Assembly: GCA_013397075.1 (NCBI GenBank)
Contig: VWZS01003947.1
Location: 1,363,322-1,427,321 of the forward strand
Reading direction: 5' to 3'
DNA: 64,000 nucleotides
Source: Rhabdornis inornatus
Taxonomy: Eukaryota > Chordata > Aves > Passeriformes > Rhabdornithidae
Under the pieces are notes generated by a model. That model was not told the DNA's origin and did not search any database. It saw only the letters and a list, made by a program, of their open reading frames with translations. The position numbers and the translations under genes are program-made. Below are positions 48,001-61,830 of the stretch, piece by piece; position 1 is the first letter of the stretch, and each line of letters begins with the position of its first letter.

Positions 48001-48478
48001 AAAACGGTAAAAACCAGACTGGACTGTCTGGTTAGGTTTCATGTCTAAGAAGATGGCATGTTTAAGGAGGAAAAATTAATTTCTTGAAAATAAATAGTAG
48101 CTTATCAGGAAAATCCAAATGTTTGGGATTTTTCTACATTGTAGTAATGTGAGGGGAATGTAGACTTACAGTTCTATGAGACTTAAATAGAAATGTCACC
48201 ATGTGAGGCAAGCTAAGCAATTTTGTGAAGTATCCTGGCTCTGCATGATACTCAAATATTTACTCCTGCAACAAGAGGTATGGTGATCTGATTAAGTGTT
48301 CGGGTTGAGACTGAGGAAACAGGGGTTGTGGGTTATTTGTTTTGGTTTATCTTGATTGCTTCTTTGCTTTGTAAAAGCTGTGAGGTCTTTTGTGTTACTT
48401 CTGCTGAAGTTTTGCAATCACATAAATTAGATCTTTTGACTTATCTCCCCAAGTTTGAGACCTTGTTAATATTAAGAC

Positions 48479-48490
48479 CTCTCTCTCTCT
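48479..48490. repeat. Short CT microsatellite
   Basis: An uninterrupted run of about six CT units in FNBP1L intron 1. Confidence 0.6.
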
Positions 48491-50447
48491 AATAACAAGG
48501 GTAACAACTTTCCAAAATGGCTTTTAAAGAAATATGTTCACTTTGGTATTGGTGCTAGGGAGAATAATTATCATCTTTCCAGGAACAGCGTTGCAGTTCC
48601 TCCTGTGCTAGCCTAGCACTTGAGAGATCTGAGTGGATTTCCCCGAGTTCCAGGTTTATGTTCTGCTTTCCTGGGAGACAAGCAGTGAGGTAGAAGGAGT
48701 TGAGAGCAACAAGAAGTTTTTGCTGAAAGAAACATCCACTTAGTGGATTGGAATAGGAGTTTTGTAAAACCAGGGATTGGCTCTGTATATTAAAGCTGTA
48801 GTAGTTACAAACAAACCCTGTGTTATGCAGTGTGCTACCTGCTTCGATTTCTTAGCACCCAGTGACTTCCAACTATTTTGGTTCTGGGGTTGCCATTCAG
48901 TTTCACTGAAATTTCAATAGTTGAACAGAAATAATTTTCTGAAGAGAGTTAAAATAGTCTTAAAAGATGAGATGCCAGTGGTATTTAAGCTTAGTGATTC
49001 TTAGATAAAATGTTTTTCCATGATCTGTCTGCTTTATACTTCAAGGCTGTAATTGTGGGCTGTGTAATGAATACATTTTGACATCATTTGTATAAAATCC
49101 CTTGCAATTTTTGAGAAAACATGTAATTATCTTAAGGTGGTCATGCTGAATGGCCAGGATTCATTTTTTTTACAATAATGAGGTACCATGGAATATCAGT
49201 GCTCCAGATTCAAGTTTCAACCTTGAGTTTTAATTCTGGAAGGAGAACTTCTACAGACCTTTATGCACATATTAGGTGGGAATACTGCTGTTAGTTTATA
49301 TATACTGGATGCTGGGAAATGTGAATTTTAAAACCTTATATGTCAATGTTTTTTACATCTTGATAGACTGTTTGTAGTACTTTGTACTTAGCATTTCAAC
49401 TTCTAATCATGCAGGCATAATCAGACTGTAGGTCAGACCTGAAGCTTGTGGCTTTCTTGACTGTTTTTCTTCGTTATGTCATTGGAAAAGAGGTTGATTT
49501 TTTGCTGACTTGTGTTCATTTGTGGGGAGAGGATCATGCTCCCATATCTCCCTGGTTAATCTAACAATTGTCTGGATGTTGCCTCTTATCCTTTCAGGAC
49601 TGTTCCCAGTTACTCTGTTATGAAGACAGCATAGCCTTTCATAATATTGGTTCTTCCTGTCCTTTCTTAATCAATGTAAAACAGTGTTTCACGTGGTGTA
49701 AAGGGTTTTTTGTTTCTTAAGGAAGGTGGTGAATTTTGGAGCACTTCTTCAAGAGCACTTTGCAGATTTTTCAGTTTTTTTCAGTTGATTTAAATTCTCT
49801 CAAAGTAGCACAGTATGTAGTTGAACCTCATTTCAAGAAATATTTTTAAAAAAATATTACTGTACTTTGCAAAAACCTGATAAGAGCACTTGAAAAATAT
49901 ATCTAAAAATCTATGTATTCCTGCTATAGTAAAGGGGTTTGAGGCTTTGCTTGTAGTTGGATCCTTTATCTTTTGATAGTCTCTGCCACTAAAGCTAATC
50001 CAATAGTAAGTTCATAGCAGGAAATGGCACCCTAACATCTTAAACAGCTTTTTTTTTTTGCCGTAAGATTCTGCTTGTCTTTGTTCTGAGAACAGTTTCT
50101 CTGATCTTAATTTGCTAGAAGTTCCTAACAATTTACTTGCTCCATTTTTAGTTTGTTTAGACTGTCTTACGTTCTTTTTTATTCATCTTTCTTTTCTTTG
50201 GTGTTACAATTCATTCAGTTGCTTCAGCAGCATTAGCTTCTGTATTCTGCTTGGTATTAACTTCTATTTTATGAGGAAAAGAGATAGATAAAGAGGATGG
50301 CAAGTTTGCAGTGAAGAAGTACGAGTTACACGAAGTTATTTGTAAGGTCATCTTCTGGGGTACAACATGCTTTCTGATGTGTGCAGTTTTCTTCTGGGCT
50401 TTGTATGATCTCTGTTTATCATCTCTAGAACGTGGTATAAAACATCT

Positions 50448-50469
50448 GCAACACCTGTAGAGGTGTTGC
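50448..50469. repeat. Inverted repeat, 9-bp arms GCAACACCT/AGGTGTTGC, 4-nt loop
   Basis: A perfect short hairpin in intronic DNA. It is small enough to occur by chance in 64 kb. Confidence 0.5.
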
Positions 50470-53400
50470 TGAAGGCTTTCTTGTTAATGTTTCAGAAGGC
50501 TTTCATAGTTGGTATTTCCATATGAGGAACCCTTTTCAGTAGCTGTCAGCTCTTTAACTTTTTTGAGTGGAAACAGTGGTAAATATGTTTTAGATAATCT
50601 CATAAACTGCTCATTTAAGCACTATCTTTTGGCTTTAGGACAGTATATTAAAAGGCATTTCTAGTAAAGCTGTATTTAATACCAAATGACACCAAATACA
50701 GTAGTATTTCTAATCCAGTTTCATTAGTGTGGCTGGAAACTGTTTGCTGTTTCAGCTGCAAGTAGTTTATTTGAATTACATTGAGTGTGCAGTTGCCCTA
50801 CATTAATATTAGGAATTCTATGTTACATCTTGGCAAAACACCTTTATTCAGTATTTTCTCCACAATTTTGTGTCTGATGTCATGTCAGTATTTGTCTACT
50901 AGCTGTATATTTATTGATGTTGTGGCCCAGTTTAATTGATACTCAGTTTTCTGCTGTAGTTTCTGGGAATCTACTTTTTTTCTGTTACCTATTACACCTG
51001 TTTATTGCAAAAAGCTATTACTAGTCTATACATTAGAATTTTAAAAACTTAAAAGAATTGTTTCCAAGATAGACAGATTCAGGAATCAAGAGATGACTGT
51101 GCAGATGTTGTGGTAAGTGTATTGTGTAGTCTCTCCAGTTCTTTGTTGAAGTGGGGAAAACTATTTTGCAGCATGGGTGAAAAGCATTTTAATTTGTATT
51201 TTAGTTGATTGTTGAGTTTGGAATTCTCAATGTGAAATGTTTGCAGTAAGTTTGAGCAATAAAATTCTGTGTCAGTCAGATACATGGCTTAGTTAAAAAT
51301 ATTGTTAAGATATTAATACATGTTATCTCAGCGTGATTTTAACATGGAAGTAAAACAAATGACACTGATGTTGGTGACCATTTAAGGTGGGTGCTGAGAA
51401 CCACAACAAAACAAAACAGTTTAGAGAGCATGAAATGGTTTCTAAATTGCTCTTTTGTTACTGCTGATTGTCTCTGTGAAGTAACTAGTGATACATTTGT
51501 TTGTATGAATGAGCTGGTTTGTGGAATGCTAAAAATTCAAGTATTTATTTTGTGCTACTATGTATTCTTGAGAGGCATAAAAGTTTTTGATTGTTTGTAT
51601 GTAACCGGAAAAGAAAAGAAACTTTAAATTTATTATCAGGAGTGTACTCTACTTGCAGCAGGTTGATAGCAAATGAGTATTTCCAGCCTAATGGACTAAT
51701 GCCGCTAGTGCAGGGCACATCTCATGTGAGATGATTCGTTCTTATATAGATAAAATCTAATTTGAAAACTGAATTTTTAACAATTACAGTAAAACCAAGT
51801 CCAGCAGAACTTTGGGAACTGAAAAGAAAATGTATGAAAGTATAGGCTTTCTTTTTGCAGTTGAAGAAATACTGAGAATTAACCCATGTTCCATGACATT
51901 AACATCAGGGTCATATTCGTTAAAGTAATTTGGGCTCAAGTCTAGTTCTCTGGATGATTGAGATGGGAAGGTCAAATTTAAGCAGTAATCATTTTCTTCT
52001 GTATTTCTCACCTTACAGAAGTCTTTCTAGACGGTTCAGGGTTATTTTCAATTCACAGAAGCGTGCAGTTGCTTCAGAGTTAAGAAACAGAAGAAATCCA
52101 GCATTCTGAAAAACTGCATTGAGAGTGTCATGGCTAAAGTGCTGTTTCAGGGTACTGCTGACAAGTTAAGATAATATATTCTCAACTTGTACTTTATCCA
52201 GTTTTGCTGCCTTTGTTTCAGTTTACTAATTTGCTTTGTAACCGGGTAGTGGATATACTTAATCTGGGTGCAAAATACTTAATGTATTTCAGTTTATCAG
52301 TTAAGTATTTTTCCATGCTGTTTTATGATAGGAAAACAAATATTGTTTTTGCAGTTAACCATATGGTTTTTAAATGCAAATTGTGCATTCTAGTCCCATA
52401 AAAGGGACCAGAATAAAATAATCTTGCATATTCTAATAAAGCATTTTAAGGTATCTGGGAAATTAATCCTTCTTGTGACTGTTTTGTGATATGGGGTGAT
52501 ACAATAAGAACAGTCGAAATTTAGTCAAATATATTTTGATAAATGATCTTTTGAATGTCTTAAATATTTAGTATTTCTCTGAGGCTGATGGAGACAGTAG
52601 TATCAAATAGTTTCCTTCCCAAATCCTTCTCTTCAGAAAAAGAGTAGTTGGCTGATGAGTGTCTTTAATTTTCCATTATATGCTAAAGATACACTGAATT
52701 GAGAATATTGTTATAGATAAATTAAATTAATTACATGTACTGTTAATTTTATTAATTTTCTTTCTAAAAGATATGCATGGTTTTACACAATGATATGTAA
52801 TGACATAAAAACTAAAAAAAGAGATACTTGGGGAAAAGGCACTTGCTTTAATTTTTTCCTACCACAAAATCATGGTGTGTTTTTGATTACAAGGTGGCAC
52901 ACTTTAATCACTGATTTTTAAATGTTTTTGCTAAGATACAAAGTGTTAAGGCTCCCCAGATATGAAACATCAATTTTCAGTGTTTTTTAATCAAGCTAGT
53001 AATGTTAAAAACAAAGTTGAAACTCCCATGTGCAATTAGATGGTTTCAGTTTTATAGTCAGTGTAATAAAAGATATAACAGTTTTATTCAGTATGAAGGA
53101 AATGAGTTTTGGTTTTCTCATTGTCATGTTTTATTCAATATTTGGGGCTGTTTGTCAGAATTTCTTTAGTGTTTCTGTGACAGTTCCTAGGCCATTGATT
53201 ATTTACAGAGATTTATCCCTTATTGGTTAATATTTTACTATTTTAATTCCATGCAGACTTAGTGAAATGAGTGCTTAGTAAAGACATGAATAGCACTTCA
53301 TGTTGAAGAATGAAATTACAAATAATTAGGTTTTCCATAAAGGACATAATGAATGTGATGTGGCAAGACATGAAATACAGGCAAGGTTGTATCTTTAGGT

Positions 53401-53515
53401 GACAAAAGACTGCCACTTTCCTCTACTTCCAGGTCAGTGTGCAGTAAGGAGTGTTAAGTTTCACAGGGTTCTTTGGCTAGAAGAGTTTTTTAAAGGAAAG
53501 TACAAGTACAAAAGT

Positions 53516-53650
53516 CTGGAGGTGTTCAAGGCCAGGCTGGGTGAGGCTCTGAGTGACCTGGTCTAGTGGGAAGTATCCTTGCCTATGCAGGGGGTTTGGA
53601 ACAACATGATCTTTAAGGTCTTCTCCAACCCAAGCCATTTTATAATTCTA
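53516..53650 (+). mobile_element. CR1 LINE 3'-end fragment, + strand
   Basis: About 135 bp matching the end of avian CR1: a C-terminal ORF2 relic (GGTGTTCAAGGCCAGGCTGG), TGACCTGGTCTAGTGG, then GATCTTTAAGGTC and a terminal ATTCTA-type tail (tataattcta). It is strongly 5'-truncated, as is normal for CR1, and not active. Confidence 0.88.
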
Positions 53651-54122
53651 CATAGTGAATTTGTAGTAAATTACTGTTCTGTTCTGCAGTATTCATTGCA
53701 GTTGAATTTTGAGCTACATCTGCAGTGTATTGTTGAGCATTTTCTTACTGTTTTGCTCTTTATTATTTCTGATTTGGTAATACTGAAAAGTCATTAGGAA
53801 AGAAACCTAGTAATTATTTATTACAGTAGTAGTTTTTCTGTGACTGCGAAGAGTATAGAATTAACACAGTGTTTAAAATACTGCTGTTGAATATGATTCC
53901 CACAGTATTTCTTTATTAAGGCAGGAAGAATGTTCTCAGTATCTGCTTTTGGAGTAAACAGTGAAGTTATGTCAGAAGGGTAAGCAGTGCAAAAGGGGCT
54001 TAAAGAAGAAATTAAAAGGGAAGTAGTGGATGAACAAGAGTTGAAAAAAAATTAGACTAGAAGAATAAAAATTCTGAAGAAGTTATGAGAGGAAGAAACT
54101 GGCACAGATACTTCTGTTTCAG

Positions 54123-55027
54123 TCACAGAATCGTGGAATGGGTAAGGTTGGAAGGGACCACAGTGGGTAATCTGGTCCAACCTCCCTGCTCAGGCAGGGT
54201 CATTCCAGAGCACACTGCTCAGGGTTGCATTGTGGCAGTTCTGGAGTATCTCCAGTGAGGGACACTCCACTGCCTCTGGGCAATCAGTTCCAGGGCTCAG
54301 TCACCCTCACAGTGAAGTTCTTCCTCGTGTTCAGGTGGAACTTCTGTGCATCAATGTCTGCCCATTGCCTCTTGTCCTATTGCTTGGCACCAGCCAGCAG
54401 AGCTGACCCACCCTCTGCCACCTCCCTTCCCACACTCCCAGACTCTGATGAGGTGCCTCAGTCACCTCTGGGCTGAGCAGCCCCAGCTCCCTCAGCCTTT
54501 CTTGGGGAGATGCTCCAGTCCCTTCCTCGCCTGTGCTGTCCTCTGCCAGAGCAGTGCAGGAGCTCCCTGTCTGTCCTTGCTGAGGGGCCCAGAGCTGGGC
54601 ACAGCACTTCAGATGTGCCTCGGTGGCTCTGAGTGAGGGCAGGATCACTCACTTGAGCCACTCACGATGCTCTTCCTGACATTGTCCTTGTTGGCACTGC
54701 TGGCCCATGGACAGCTCGTTGTCCACCAGGACCCCCAGAGTTCTCTGCAGAGCTGCTCTCCAGCAGCTCAGCCCCAGCCTGTGCTGGTGCCTGGGGTTAT
54801 TGCTCCTCCCCAGGAGCAGGACCCTGCATTTCCTCTGTACAATTCAGGTGGTTCTTCCCTGCCCCTCTCTGCAGCCTGTGGAGGCCCTTCTGAAGGGCAG
54901 CACTGCCCTGGGGATCAGCCTCTCCTGCCAGCTTTGTGTCCTCAGCAAACTGCTCAGGAGGCATCTGCCCCTTCCTGCAAGGCACTGGTAAATAAACTGG
55001 GAATACTGGCCCCAGCTTTGAGCCTCA
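54123..55027 (-). mobile_element. CR1 LINE fragment, - strand, about 0.9 kb
   Basis: Read on the minus strand it ends with the CR1 3' signature (reverse complement of tcacagaatcgtggaatggg at 54123). The antisense frame retains pieces of the CR1 reverse-transcriptase C-terminus, such as RLRELGLL and VPSNRTRGNGQTLMHR (within 54331-54648), interrupted by stops and frame changes. The upstream half (cagctcgttgtccaccagga and following, from about 54710) matches the usual CR1 layout. The element is 5'-truncated and inactive. Open + frames across it are shadows of the element. Confidence 0.88.
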
Positions 55028-55528
55028 AGGTCCAGTCACAGGTAAAGTACCGAGATTTGGTGCTTGTTCATCTGTACCATGCAGATCTCCACTGGATTTT
55101 AGTGTGAATATCCTTCTATATTTAGTCAGAAAGGAAATAACAGAAGAAGGTAGGCTTCTGCTGAAGTGCCCTTAGATTTCTACATTTGACTCTTGAAAAG
55201 AAACTGGCTCTCAAGAAAGGAATTGATGAGGTCTGGTGTCACTATTGCCAGTGTGACCCTGTTGTTAATGTTTATTTCTGTTCTGAATGCAGTACTATTC
55301 ATCTTGCTTCAGAAGTATTGGCACTGATTATGTTATAAATTTGCTTGCTTTCAGTATGGAGCTCCTGAAGTGGTGCAGAATATATTTATGGACCCCATTG
55401 TCTTTTTAATATGCTGGATCACAGAAACAGTAGGAAAAATGAGCTGTTCTGAGTCTGGACTTTGTACATGTTTTGGAATGAATGAGGAACCTAGCTATTA
55501 TGGTTCAAAAGCATGGATTTTCTTTTCA

Positions 55529-55576
55529 GGACACTGAAGTTTGTATTCAGCTTTTGTGTATGCAACTTCAGTGTCC
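55529..55576. repeat. Inverted repeat, 13-bp arms, 22-nt loop
   Basis: GGACACTGAAGTT (55529-55541) and its exact complement AACTTCAGTGTCC (55564-55576). The pairing does not extend beyond the 13 bp on either side, so it is shorter than a typical microRNA precursor stem. Confidence 0.7.
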
Positions 55577-58500
55577 AAGTACGCTCTAATTGGGTTGTTT
55601 TACCTTTGTGAAATTGTAACTTTTTAAATGGAAGTGCATATGCTTATGGCTAAATTACATCACTCTTCTTGTTTCCTTTGTAACTGAAGGAAAAATATCT
55701 CATTAACCAAGGGAAACTGTATGTGTTTTTGTACAATTTGATTTATCAGAGGAAGTACATTTCTACTAGAAATAAAGGTTTTATGAATAATGTTATTCTT
55801 ACAATGCAGATTGTGATTCTGAAGTCTGAAATATAGGAAGACTTTTCTCTGTATTTCTAGGGTCATAGCTTAAAAACTCCGAGAGAAACTGATACACGGC
55901 ACAGTTGCGTTACATTTTAATGTTATCTGAATCACAAAATCTTGAGAAATTCCACTGTTTTGAAGGTGCCAGTAATAACATCTGGTTTTAGTTTAAATTC
56001 TTTATTCAGTTATGTTAATGTTACTACGAATTTTGCTTCAAAAACAATGAGTACAGTAGATTCCATTGCAAATAAAGGATGTGGGGGATGGTGTTGGTTT
56101 TAATTTTGTTTTGGGTTTTTGGATTTGGGTGTTGTTCTGTTGTTTCTGGGGTTTTGTGTGTGTGTTTGGTTTGTTTTCTGACAGGATATTTATCTGTGTC
56201 TGGAAATAATGTTCCCAAGAATAGACGAAGGCTGTAATTTACTGCCATATTAATTTATTGTTAAGTGTATGGATCTGGTTTTATAATCAAGTTTGGAAAG
56301 TATTTACTGTTGTTAGCAAGATATCTGTGAAGAAGATGTGGCCTCTATAGTCTTTTTCTTGAACACTGAAGTGTGTGCACAGCTGATACTGAAAAGGGAA
56401 GTTCACTTTATGGTAGGACTTGTTCATTGGGTTGACAAAACAAACAGCATATGGCAAATCAGTTAACAGCCTTCCAGTTCTGTAACTATTTACATAACTG
56501 GTCCCGTGATCTCTGAATCTTCAGTTTTCTGAAGTACTGAACAGTTTCTGCTCCCTTTTAGTGGGGAGTGTGCTCAGAACAGTCCATGGTGATTAACTCT
56601 GTTAGTATTTGCAGCCCTTCCTACACCATTTATTCAATAAAAGTGAAAGGCTGATCAAAATACTTATGTATAGGTATCTTACTCTGAGTAGTTTAGAAGA
56701 GCAAATATTTGTTTACAAGCTATGTAGTTATAGTTGTGTCTTTTGAATATCAGTAGCAACAAATGTGAGGTTTATTCCTTTGTCCTAAATCTGTCTGAAG
56801 GGAGCTGAAAATAACTCTAGGAAATACCTTCTCATATTCCAGCTGCATTCATTATAGCTTCCTACATATAGAGAGTAGTTGAGGCAGTTCATCAGAGCTT
56901 TGCTGAAAGAGGAGGTTTTGTCTGGGTCTCTGCTTAGAGCTAAAAGATTCAAGCTACAAGCATTCCTGTACCCAGTTCTTGTAGGTTTATTAAGTATTGT
57001 GATTGCACCTATTGTGAGAAATTAACTAGTTTAAGAGCAGAATATATTTGTTATATTCATGTGCTGTAAGTTTTATTTTATGAGTTCATTGTTCACTCCA
57101 GTTGCTGTGCAGAAATAGTGCCATGAAATACGTCTTTTTAGGGAACTCTTGACAGGAGTTTAAGATTCTGAATAATGTGCACCTTCATTAAATACATATG
57201 AAGAAAGTTATAAGGAATATGCCTTGGATATACCTTGCTCTCTGTGTTGAAATGAAGTTCTACTGGTGATACTCAGTGCCTGGATTCTGTATAGATATTT
57301 TTATGCTGTAATTGTCAGAATCATAATATGATTCAACCCATACCAGATAGGTTCTCTTCTTTCTGACTGTTCTATTGAGATAAAGCCTAAAGATGCATCT
57401 TTTCAGTGTGAAACGCACTAAATTCACTTGTCTGCCTGGGATTTCTCCATCATACTTGTTAAAAAGTTTATAATTTTTAAGTCAGTTGAAAATGGTGTCC
57501 TACAGTCTACTTAATAGCTGAGCAGATAAATACAAGGAAGTGATATTTGGATGAGAGGGAAGTTGCCACTCTCCCTTCTTTTTCACCTCCCCCATCTGGC
57601 AGAAAGTACTTCCTTGTTTTAAATTTGTATCAGGCATCTTGGTTTTTTGATGAGTTCAGGGCTGTGATCCTGTTACAGTTCTAAACTGTAGCAAAGTCTA
57701 TAGAATAGCCTCTAAGTAATATGCAAACTAAGTTATTTTAGATGTCACATTTCAGTTCAGTAAAACTCACTAAATAGTGCAGTGTAAGCTGGGTCTCATG
57801 GTATTGCAGCTGGACATGTTGTAATACAATTTGTACAGAGTTGTGTGTGCACATGCAGAGCTGGTGGATCTTGTTTTCTGTGTTTGTGATGTAGGGCATC
57901 TAGGTGTTCTGTAATATTCCATGTGCAAACCTTTTGTCTTTCCCCTATTGCCTCCCTTTGTAACATTGGGACTACTCCCTTCTTATCCTGAGCACACTGT
58001 TCACTCCTTTAGTGCATGGAGAGGAAAAAACCAGTGCATACTGTGCTTGTTACATGCTATGCCAGACTGGCCAGAGCAGGTATTTAACTCTTCCCTGAAG
58101 AAGTTGTCAGTAGGTGCGATCCCTTCCTTGTTTCTACAAGTTTTGGAAAAACAGATCCTCCAGAATGCAAAAATAGATTAAGTCACATGTGCAAGAACTG
58201 GAGAGTGTCAGAGTTGCTTGCTCAGTCAGTCTCCTGTGGATGCATTTTTAATAATATTGTGGAAGTATCTGTAGTTGGTGGAGTGGCATTTGAGTTTTGA
58301 AAGGTTTCAGTAGTTTCAGCAAGTGTTCTTCAGTCATACACTAAAACATTCACTTTGTACATAGTGTCAGGTCATGTAATAATATTTTGTAATTGAAGAA
58401 CTAAATTGTTTACACAGTTTTTCAAAAATAAGTATCTTGCATCAGTGTTTTCTAAGCCAGATAAATTGTTCTTGCAGATTTTCTGTAGGCTACCATTAAT

Positions 58501-61500
58501 CATGCAGTAGATGTGCTGGTTTTGCACAGAACTTATGCTTCACATGAGGCCTCACGTGGCTGTTGGTCATGCAGCAAATTCAGTCTTCTGCTGTTTCATT
58601 GATATATAGCCTCATTGCTTTATAATCTGTTATTCTAGTGGTACTGGAAAGGTAGAATTTTCTCCAGATATTTCTTTCAGTGAGCTGCAGCATCTCTGAG
58701 CATTGTACAAACAGTAGTAGCATTTTTTTACTGTGATGCATGATATTGCACTTACTTCATTTAGGGTTAAACATAGTCTTCCTGTCTCCTATTTCAAGTG
58801 ACATAACTAGGACTAAAATGTACTTAGGCTTCAGTCAGTTTATCAACAACCTTCAGCCATTCCCAGAAGACTCAGGAAATGCCTGTTTTCTGGCTTGGCT
58901 ATGGTGAAAATAAGATTTCTTGGTGTTTAGGGGAATGGACATAATTGTATCCTTTGTATATACAAGGCAAGTGTAATACTGCCCCTGTGTTAAGATGGCA
59001 ACTATTTTAATCCAGTAATGCTCGAAAATATATGGTTTGTGATCTGCTATTGTCTTGGATAGACACATTTGAAAATGGTCTGTTTTAAGTTAGTGTGGGA
59101 ATTAATCTTAAAATAGAATGTGTTTCAGAATTAAGCTTTGGTTCAAATGTAGATAAGACTCAAGTATTCTAACAATCTCTATTAAGAACATATGTGAAAA
59201 AGTCTGGCTAAGTTTCTTTAAAAGAATTCTTCCCAATTAAAATTGAATGAAATTAAAGAGATGATTGAAAGCTAAGTGAGTGGGTTCTGATCCAGTGATA
59301 GAGTGGGATTTCCTGGTCTATATTTTATGTATGCTTGTGTTCTGGTGATACTTACTTCATATGAGTATATGTGTTTGTATTATTCTCAAGTGGTGGTGAG
59401 GGAGTCCATTCTGACTGCTTGGGACACAGTACTTACCTCCTTCCTAGCTTGTGGGTGAAGATGTTGCAGCTGATACACACCCTCAGTGAAGAACTTGCTC
59501 ATGGACACGGACAATGTGAAGATGCTGTGATGGGTAGCAGAGAGGAAGGAGACCTGGAACTGTGTTCTGGCTACTACACACTGTGTTGGTAGAGCTTGCT
59601 GAAGAGGAGGAGGTGGTGTTCAGGGAATAGCCCTCCCTGCAGTGTGTGGCAGGCTGTGAACCTGCTGTGAAACTACAGAGCGGGGTCATCAGAGTGAAGA
59701 AGGGAGCAGACCTGTAGGTACTGCTAAGAAGTGACATTTTCCTTACTTAAGTGTACATTATGATGCAGTGAGGTAAATACACTGTTCTAGTTCTTATGAA
59801 TGTGACCATCTGTTAACTGAAGAATTCTGGAGATTATTCATTAACAGGGCAAATAGGAGTGGTTGTTGAGATACCTTGTGCTGCAGTGTGTTCTTTTCCT
59901 CTCTTGTCTTAACATTGGTGTTCAGTGTCCCAGTTGTGAACTTTTTCAATCAATTTGCTCTGCTGGTAGGAAACTATTGCTGATAAAGTCTAATGATTAG
60001 TCCAACTGATCCATTCAGTGGCATGGGTGAACTGGAGAGCACAGCTGTAATCTCCAATGGTCTTCAGTTTATCTGCTAATCTCTAGAAGCAGAACTTGAT
60101 TCTTTTGTGATTATGACTGCTCATTTCAAAAGCAGTCACAAATGTTTCCACACATATTCTGTCTGTGGCAGATTCCTGCTCTTTCCTGGAAACTAAATGT
60201 GTCACATGTGTGAAGTTGTTGGGTCGCAAACAAGACATCCCCTCCTGCCAGACCTGACTTTCATCTAGAGTTTCCAAAGCAGTTCCTTTACTGCTTGTCT
60301 GGGGACATCTTTATGATCAAAAACAGTCTTGGTCTTTCTCTTCCTCAATTGCAGCTCTCCATTTTTAGCTTTGCTTTAGAAAGCTGACTTGCTGTATACA
60401 TTGTCTTCCAGCGTGGCTGGATCTCCAGTGGTTCAGTGCTTTTTTGAGCTTTTTTTGCTCACTTTATCATGCAAATGTTTCTCTAATCATAGAGCTGTTT
60501 AAAATTAAAGTTGACAGTGATGCAGTTTTTTAAAATTACGTGCTAAAGCTTAACAGGCAAATAGATTTTTCATACTGTGTTGATACTATGAATTTATTAA
60601 TTCTTTATTCCTCAGAGCAAAGTAGTCTTTTGTCAGCTAAAAGTGATTTTTAAATTCCTGTTGTTTTCCTTTTGCATATTAAATACTGTGAATTTCTAGC
60701 AGAGTTCTCTCTTAAATATTTTCAAGCTACAACATAGAGTACTGTTAATACCAGTGTCTTAATTTTTGCAAGCAGAGTAACTCCATGTCCTGAAGGTCAA
60801 CCTACAAACTGTGCTGAGAAATTCTGTTTAGGAATTATTCTTCTTTGATCTCTCAGTAAGACTAGCAGATTTTCTTCATAGTATCCTGTACACATGCCTG
60901 TACAATCTATAGTGAACTTTTGTTTTGATATGAAACTAAATTGTGAAGTACTGTTTAATTTATGTATATGAACGTGTAATTTTTTTTTTCTAATCTTAAT
61001 CTGAGGGCCTCTGCTTTATTTCCAGTGTCACTATGGCTTTTGATGTTGCTGCCCTGAACCTTCTAATTGATACTAATCTTTTAGTCTATAAAATAGTTGG
61101 CTGTTAAGTTTGCTCACAGCACGTTTTTCCCTTCTCTTAACTGTAATACCTAGATTGTTTTCAGAGAGGAATGAGGTATAATTTGCAGATTAGTCTAGAG
61201 CTACAATCCAGAACTCGTAGAAAGCAGAAAAGCAAAACACTTTCTTTTTTGTTCTTGATATAGAAACAGCTCTTTGTTAGTTTTTAGATGTGAAGCTAAC
61301 AGGGTGTTTTGAAAAGATAAAGTACTGTTTAGCTGGAAGCAGCTTTTGTCTGCCTGTTAGGAAGAAGCACATTGCAGTTGCAAGGAAAGAAGAAAGACCA
61401 AACCAAATTGATAATTATGAAAACAAACAGGCAGGAATACAGAGAAATGATAATTGATTCAGACAGTAAAATAAAAGAGCTATTATCCTAAGATAGAAAA

Positions 61501-61804
61501 GGAAGCAGGAATGCATAAAAATAGAGACAAAAGTAGAAACCAAAAACAGACAGTGAAGAGGTATCCACAAAGAGAAACTGAAATGTATTGTCAGAAGTAG
61601 ATGAGTGTAGCATGCTCTAATTAAAATACAATTTTATAATTAACTTGTCCTGAAGACAAATAGGGAAAGGTATAGTATATTATACTGGTAACTTCTCATT
61701 AATATATTAATGGATGGTCATGGTTCCCATAACTTTTAATGTAGTGCATCAGTAGTTCTTTTACAAACACTGCAAGATTTTTTTTTGTTGTTGAAATAAA
61801 GAAA

Positions 61805-61830
61805 TTTACTTGGAGATACCTCCAAGTAAA
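61805..61830. repeat. Inverted repeat, 11-bp arms TTTACTTGGAG/CTCCAAGTAAA, 4-nt loop
   Basis: A perfect stem-loop with loop ATAC in FNBP1L intron 1. No run of T's follows directly, and no gene ends here. Confidence 0.7.

Noticed and set aside
54225..55107. Plus-strand open frames up to 146 codons
   Set aside because: They are antisense shadows of the minus-strand CR1 element.
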